Shown here: positions 43,543 to 46,864 of the stretch, piece after piece
Numbering within the stretch: position 1 is the first letter of the stretch
How the letters are laid out: every line of letters starts with the position of its first letter
Source: Acidobacteriaceae bacterium
GTDB lineage: Bacteria; Acidobacteriota; Terriglobia; Terriglobales; Acidobacteriaceae
Length of the DNA stretch: 46,864 nucleotides
NCBI GenBank assembly: GCA_027452125.1
Contig: DAIDGZ010000141.1
Coordinates: 1-46,864, forward strand
Direction of reading: 5' to 3'
Program-made: the position numbers and the translations under genes
The notes under the pieces: model-generated
What the model saw: only the letters and a program-made list of their open reading frames with translations
Told to the model about the DNA's origin: nothing
Databases searched by the model: none

Positions 43543-43781
43543 AGGGGTGGCTGGGCTGCCTTTTTCATTGTACGGCGCGCGAGGTTGAGGGCCTATGAAC
43601 CAGCCTGCTCGGGGGAATCTCCGCCGCAGCCTATCTGATGCGCCAGCCGCAGGAAACGGCGCAGACGCGGACGTAAAATGCACAATTCTGTTGATAAATT
43701 TTCTGAACTTCACTGGCGAGGTGCGCAATGGGCTGGAAAAATCCGCCCAGAAAGGCGATACGCCACAAGCCCCGCTCAAAG

Positions 43782-44438
43782 TCAGAATGGGTTGTGCGCA
43801 CTGAGCGCGGCCAGCGCCTCCTCCGGCTCCGGGCGAACACGAAAGTCGGCATGCGCCTCGGCGAAGAGTACCTTGCCGTCGCTACCCAGCACGTAGGTGG
43901 CAGGCAGGGGCAGACGCCTGCTCTGGTCGCCGTTGATGAACGGCAGGTTCACCAGGATGGAACGGTAGTAGTCCTGCAAATAATCCGGAACGGTGTAGGC
44001 AAGGCCGAATTGTTCAGCTACGGCACAACCAGCATCCGTGAGCACCGGAAACGGAATTTTGTGCTGCCCGACCATGAAGTCGCTCTGCCGCGGCGTCTGC
44101 GGGCTGACCGCCACCAGCAGTGCGCCGCTCGCGCGCAAGCGCTCATAAAGGCTGTTCCACGCCTCAAGTTCAGTGATGCAGTAGGGGCACCACCGTCCGC
44201 GAAAGAACTTGAGCACCAGCGGCCCCAGCGCCAGCAGATCGGCCAAACGCACTAGCTTGCCCGAGGCGTCCTGAAGCGCAAACTCTGGCGCCTGTGCGCC
44301 CACCGGCAAAATGCGCTGCTCCATGCCAGAGAGGAAAAGCTCCTCTACTGCGCGCTCGCCCACCGCCAGCCGCTCCGGCTGCACAAGCTTGCGCGTATTC
44401 GCTGTGATCTCGTCGAGTTGATCCTGCAGGAGTGTCAT
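43782..44438 (-). CDS. Peroxiredoxin-like AhpC/TSA family protein
   Basis: A 218-residue thioredoxin-fold protein. The active site is LKFFRGRWCPYCITELEAW, a CPYC motif, in place of the PxxxT-xx-C of classical peroxiredoxins. APEFALQDASGKLVRLADLLA precedes it, and PFPVLTDAGCAVAEQFGLAY and PATYVLGSDGKVLFAEAHADFRVRPEPEEAL follow, matching the peroxiredoxin-like AhpC/TSA subgroup common in soil bacteria. About 45 helical residues precede the core. It should reduce peroxides or disulfides in the cytoplasm (no signal peptide). It sits between ffh and the ABC exporter gene on the same strand, with a terminator separating it from ffh. Confidence 0.85.
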   Translation of the reverse strand: MTLLQDQLDEITANTRKLVQPERLAVGERAVEELFLSGMEQRILPVGAQAPEFALQDASGKLVRLADLLALGPLVLKFFRGRWCPYCITELEAWNSLYERLRASGALLVAVSPQTPRQSDFMVGQHKIPFPVLTDAGCAVAEQFGLAYTVPDYLQDYYRSILVNLPFINGDQSRRLPLPATYVLGSDGKVLFAEAHADFRVRPEPEEALAALSAHNPF

Positions 44439-44548
44439 GAGTCTTTATTTTTCTATTCTCGCAGATTAGAACAAGCCTCGAACAGGCACATAAGAGCGAT
44501 CAAAGATCCGCCGCATCGTCGAATCAGCCTGCAGTCTATACAGCGAAA

Positions 44549-44574
44549 ATGGCAGAGGCTTTAGCCTCTGCCAT
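44549..44574 (-). terminator. Rho-independent terminator of ffh
   Basis: ATGGCAGAGGC (44549-44559) and GCCTCTGCCAT (44564-44574) form a perfect 11-bp stem with a 4-nt loop. Read on the minus strand it lies about 70 nt after the ffh stop and is followed by TTTTCGC. Confidence 0.75.
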
Positions 44575-44642
44575 CGTGCACTCTGCCCAGACGTAGGATC
44601 GTCGCGGCGCCATCTGGCCATCAATTCCACGCGGTCGCTATC

Positions 44643-46034
44643 TTACCGCCCGAACCTCTGCCGCGCCATTCCTAGATTATTCAGGCCGCCACGCATCATC
44701 TGCTTGGCTAGGCCCCCCTTGCCCATCTGCTTGAACATCTTGCTCATCTGCGCATACTGGCGGAGCAGCATGTTCACATCTTGCACACTGGTGCCGCTGC
44801 CCGCGGCGATGCGCTTGCGGCGCGAACCGGAGATAATCTCGTGGTTTCGGCGCTCGTGCGGAGTCATGGAGTTGATGATGGCCTCCAGCCGGACAAACTG
44901 CTTCTCGTCCACCTGGCTGGCCGCCTGCTGCATGCCGGCAAACGGGCCTACCGAAGGCAGCATCTTCAAGATCGACTCCATCGAGCCCAGCTTTTTGATC
45001 TGCTTCAACTGCTCGCGGAAGTCGTCCAGCGTGAAACCGTCGCCCAACAACGCCTTCTTGGCGAACTCCTCGCTCTTCTTGCGATCCAGCTTTTCCTCGG
45101 CTTTTTCGATGAGCGACATCATGTCGCCCATGCCCAGGATGCGGCCGACGATGCGGTCAGGGTGGAAAGGCTCCAGTCCGTCCGGCTTCTCGCTCACGCC
45201 GATAAACTTGATCGGCTGCCCAGTCACGTGCCGGATCGACAGCGCTGCGCCGCCGCGCGAGTCGCCATCCATCTTGGTCAGCACCACGCCGGTCAGGCTA
45301 AGCCGCATGTGGAAATCCAGCGCGGAGTTCACCGCGTCCTGGCCGGTCATTGCATCTGCCACAAACAAAATCTCCTGCGGGTTCAGGAGCTTTTTCAGTC
45401 GCTCCATCTCGCCCATCAGTTCCTCGTCCACGTGCAGGCGACCGGCAGTATCCACAATCAGCGTATTGCAGCCCATAATGCGAGCTTCGCGCAGAGCCTC
45501 TTTGGCCAGCCGCTCCACCAGCGCAGAGCCCGCAGGCTCACCCTTGGTATCGCCCTCGTAGAGCTTGGCGTCCACCTGCTTAGCTACCACCTTCAACTGT
45601 TCGCGCGCCGCTGGACGATAAACGTCCACCGACACCAGCATGGGTCGGTGGCCGCCCTTCTTGAGCCAGGCCGCCAGCTTGCCGCTGGTAGTGGTCTTGC
45701 CTGAGCCCTGCAGGCCGGCCATCAGGATCACCGTGGGCGGCTGCGAAGCAAACTTGAAGCGTGCCGTGTCCCGCCCCAGCAGCTCGATCAGTTCGTCGCG
45801 CACCACCTTGATCACCTGCTCGGAGGGCGACAGTGCCGTTAGCACCTCGGTACCCAGGGCCTTGGCACGAATGTGCTCAATCAGGTCCCGGACCACGTTG
45901 AGGTTCACGTCGGCGTCAAGCAGGGCCACGCGCAGTTCGCCGAGAGCCTCGGCAATGTTCTCTTCAGTCAGCGTGCCTTGGCCGCGCAGGGTCTTGAATA
46001 CTCGCTGGAGTTTATCTGTCAGATTGTCAAACAT
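44643..46034 (-). CDS. ffh: Signal recognition particle protein Ffh
   Basis: A 463-residue SRP54 GTPase that binds 4.5S RNA and signal sequences and delivers ribosomes to FtsY. Start at the ATG of MFDNLTDKLQRVFKTL, the usual beginning; the frame is open 21 codons further. N domain 1-85; GTPase with GLQGSGKTTTSGKLA, DVYRPAAREQL, VDTAGRLHVDEELM, TKMDGDSRGGAALSI; the Met-rich M domain from about 330, with LGDMMSL-like and SRRKRIAAGSGTSVQDVNMLLRQ for RNA binding, and a short MGKGGLAKQMMRGGL tail. A TACACT box lies 10 nt before this start. Diverges from purU. Confidence 0.95.
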   Translation of the reverse strand: MFDNLTDKLQRVFKTLRGQGTLTEENIAEALGELRVALLDADVNLNVVRDLIEHIRAKALGTEVLTALSPSEQVIKVVRDELIELLGRDTARFKFASQPPTVILMAGLQGSGKTTTSGKLAAWLKKGGHRPMLVSVDVYRPAAREQLKVVAKQVDAKLYEGDTKGEPAGSALVERLAKEALREARIMGCNTLIVDTAGRLHVDEELMGEMERLKKLLNPQEILFVADAMTGQDAVNSALDFHMRLSLTGVVLTKMDGDSRGGAALSIRHVTGQPIKFIGVSEKPDGLEPFHPDRIVGRILGMGDMMSLIEKAEEKLDRKKSEEFAKKALLGDGFTLDDFREQLKQIKKLGSMESILKMLPSVGPFAGMQQAASQVDEKQFVRLEAIINSMTPHERRNHEIISGSRRKRIAAGSGTSVQDVNMLLRQYAQMSKMFKQMGKGGLAKQMMRGGLNNLGMARQRFGR

Positions 46035-46117
46035 AGGCATCTTCAGTGTAGCGGAAGCGGCAGGGCCGCTTCGAGCCTGGATGGCTTCCCCGGTCACCGC
46101 GATACTCTGGAAGAAGC

Positions 46118-46864
46118 ATGAAAGATTCCGCCGTCTTGTTGATTGACTGCCCCGACCGCACCGGCCTGGTCGCGCGTGTCTCCGGCCTGCTCTATCAGCA
46201 CGGAGCCAACATCCTCCACGCTGACCAGCATCAGGACCACGACCAGGGCCTCTTCTTCATGCGCGTCGAGTGGGCGCTCAACAGCGGCTCCGGCAGCGCG
46301 TTTGATCTCGACGCCTTCCGCGCGGCATTCACCCATCTGGCCGCCGAACTCCAGATGAACTGGCGCCTGGCCACCAGTGCGCGCCGTCCGCGCGTGGCCC
46401 TCTTCTGCTCCCACTACCTGCACTGCATGGCCGACCTGCTGCACCGCTGGCATAGTCAGGAACTGGACTGCGAAATCCCGCTCATCGTCTCCAATCACCG
46501 CGCAGTGGAACCTCTCGCTGCCTTCTACGGCATCCCTTTTGAGCACGTACCGGTAACCGCCGCCAGCCGTGAGCAGGCCGAGGCCCGCCAGCTCGTACTG
46601 CTGGAGCAGCACGCCATCGACCTCACCGTCCTGGCCCGCTACATGCAGATCCTCTCTCCTGCGTTTGTCGCCCGCTACCCGGCCGCCATCATCAACGTGC
46701 ACCACTCCTTCTTGCCCGCCTTTACGGGCGCGCGTCCTTACCACGCCGCCCACGCCCGCGGCGTCAAGCTCATCGGCGCCACCAGCCACTATGTGACCGA
46801 AGTGCTGGACGACGGACCGATTATCGAGCAGGATGTGGCCCGCATCTCCCACCGCGACCAGGTC
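46118..46864 (+). CDS. purU: Formyltetrahydrofolate deformylase, N-terminal part (runs off the right edge)
   Basis: The frame from the ATG at 46118 is open for 249 codons to the last base. It begins with an ACT domain (MKDSAVLLIDCPDRTGLVARVSGLLYQ cited in part: DCPDRTGLVARVSGLLYQHG), then the hydrolase domain: RVALFCSHYLHCMADLLHRW, EIPLIVSNHRAVEPLAAFYG, TVLARYMQILSPAFVARYP, and INVHHSFLPAFTGARPYHAA with the catalytic Asn-His set, followed by KLIGATSHYVTEVLDDGPII with the catalytic Asp. PurU hydrolyses 10-formyl-THF to formate and THF, balancing one-carbon pools. Usual length is about 285 residues, so about 35 are missing. GGAAGAAG lies just upstream and TACTCT at 46103-46108. The minus-strand frame across it is a shadow. 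Confidence 0.92.
   Translation, partial: MKDSAVLLIDCPDRTGLVARVSGLLYQHGANILHADQHQDHDQGLFFMRVEWALNSGSGSAFDLDAFRAAFTHLAAELQMNWRLATSARRPRVALFCSHYLHCMADLLHRWHSQELDCEIPLIVSNHRAVEPLAAFYGIPFEHVPVTAASREQAEARQLVLLEQHAIDLTVLARYMQILSPAFVARYPAAIINVHHSFLPAFTGARPYHAAHARGVKLIGATSHYVTEVLDDGPIIEQDVARISHRDQV

Noticed and set aside
46094-46852. 252-codon minus-strand frame at the right edge
   Set aside because: It is antisense to the clear purU reading, whose catalytic segments are intact.

Overview
The window is one 46.9 kb piece of a GC-rich bacterial chromosome (roughly 60% GC by eye) with ordinary gene density, no rRNA, no tRNA that I could recognise, no CRISPR array and no insertion sequence. The gene set fits a soil member of the Acidobacteriota, probably Terriglobia/Acidobacteriaceae: heptose-based LPS genes, a fused branched-chain keto-acid dehydrogenase E1, secreted plant-polysaccharide hydrolases (GH172, GH105, DUF2264), an AmgK-RapZ fusion, and hairpin-bearing intergenic filler of a type I associate with that family. 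The taxon is an inference from gene content and style.

Layout. 1-3507 (mostly minus): the N-terminal part of an unrecognised secreted protein, an 841-nt gene-free stretch with hairpins, an FmdB-type zinc ribbon protein, and overlapping xerD-xerC recombinase genes. 3611-10083: sugar porter, HAD phosphatase, Nudix hydrolase, a variant NRAMP metal transporter, a Tat-exported GH172 enzyme and a family 4 uracil-DNA glycosylase. 9178-16013 on the minus strand is one long housekeeping run read gmhA - msbA-like ABC exporter - yicC - gmk - rpoZ - coaBC - udg. gmhB diverges from gmhA, so two steps of ADP-heptose synthesis lie back to back. 16705-23396: fused E1 dehydrogenase, two adjacent small secreted proteins that resemble each other, MscS, and a DUF255 thioredoxin-domain protein. 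23674-28329: amgK-rapZ fusion and murU (cell-wall sugar recycling), then two secreted polysaccharide-related enzymes in convergent orientation. 28466-31516: an odd signalling set made of a soluble histidine kinase, an NtrC-type activator whose receiver has Asn at the phosphoacceptor position, and a receiver-plus-DHp protein without the DHp histidine. 31913-36596: rph, AI-2E-type permease, DinB protein, a membrane protein and class II aldolase. 36671-41410: two small paralogous genes each preceded by a Crp/Fnr-like palindrome and a similar leader, an AsmA protein and a citramalate-synthase-like enzyme. 41554-46864: ABC exporter, peroxiredoxin-like protein, ffh, and the first 249 codons of purU, which runs off the right edge.

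The most interesting points are the tandem paralogs with matching GTGATTTRAATCAC sites about 144 nt upstream of their GTG starts; the kinase of cell-wall amino-sugar recycling fused to the RapZ C-terminal domain, next to its pathway partner murU; the phosphorylation-deviant regulatory triad; and a repeated promoter pattern in which a TAnnnT-type -10 box ends 6-7 nt before an ATG or GTG start, which suggests that many transcripts here are leaderless.
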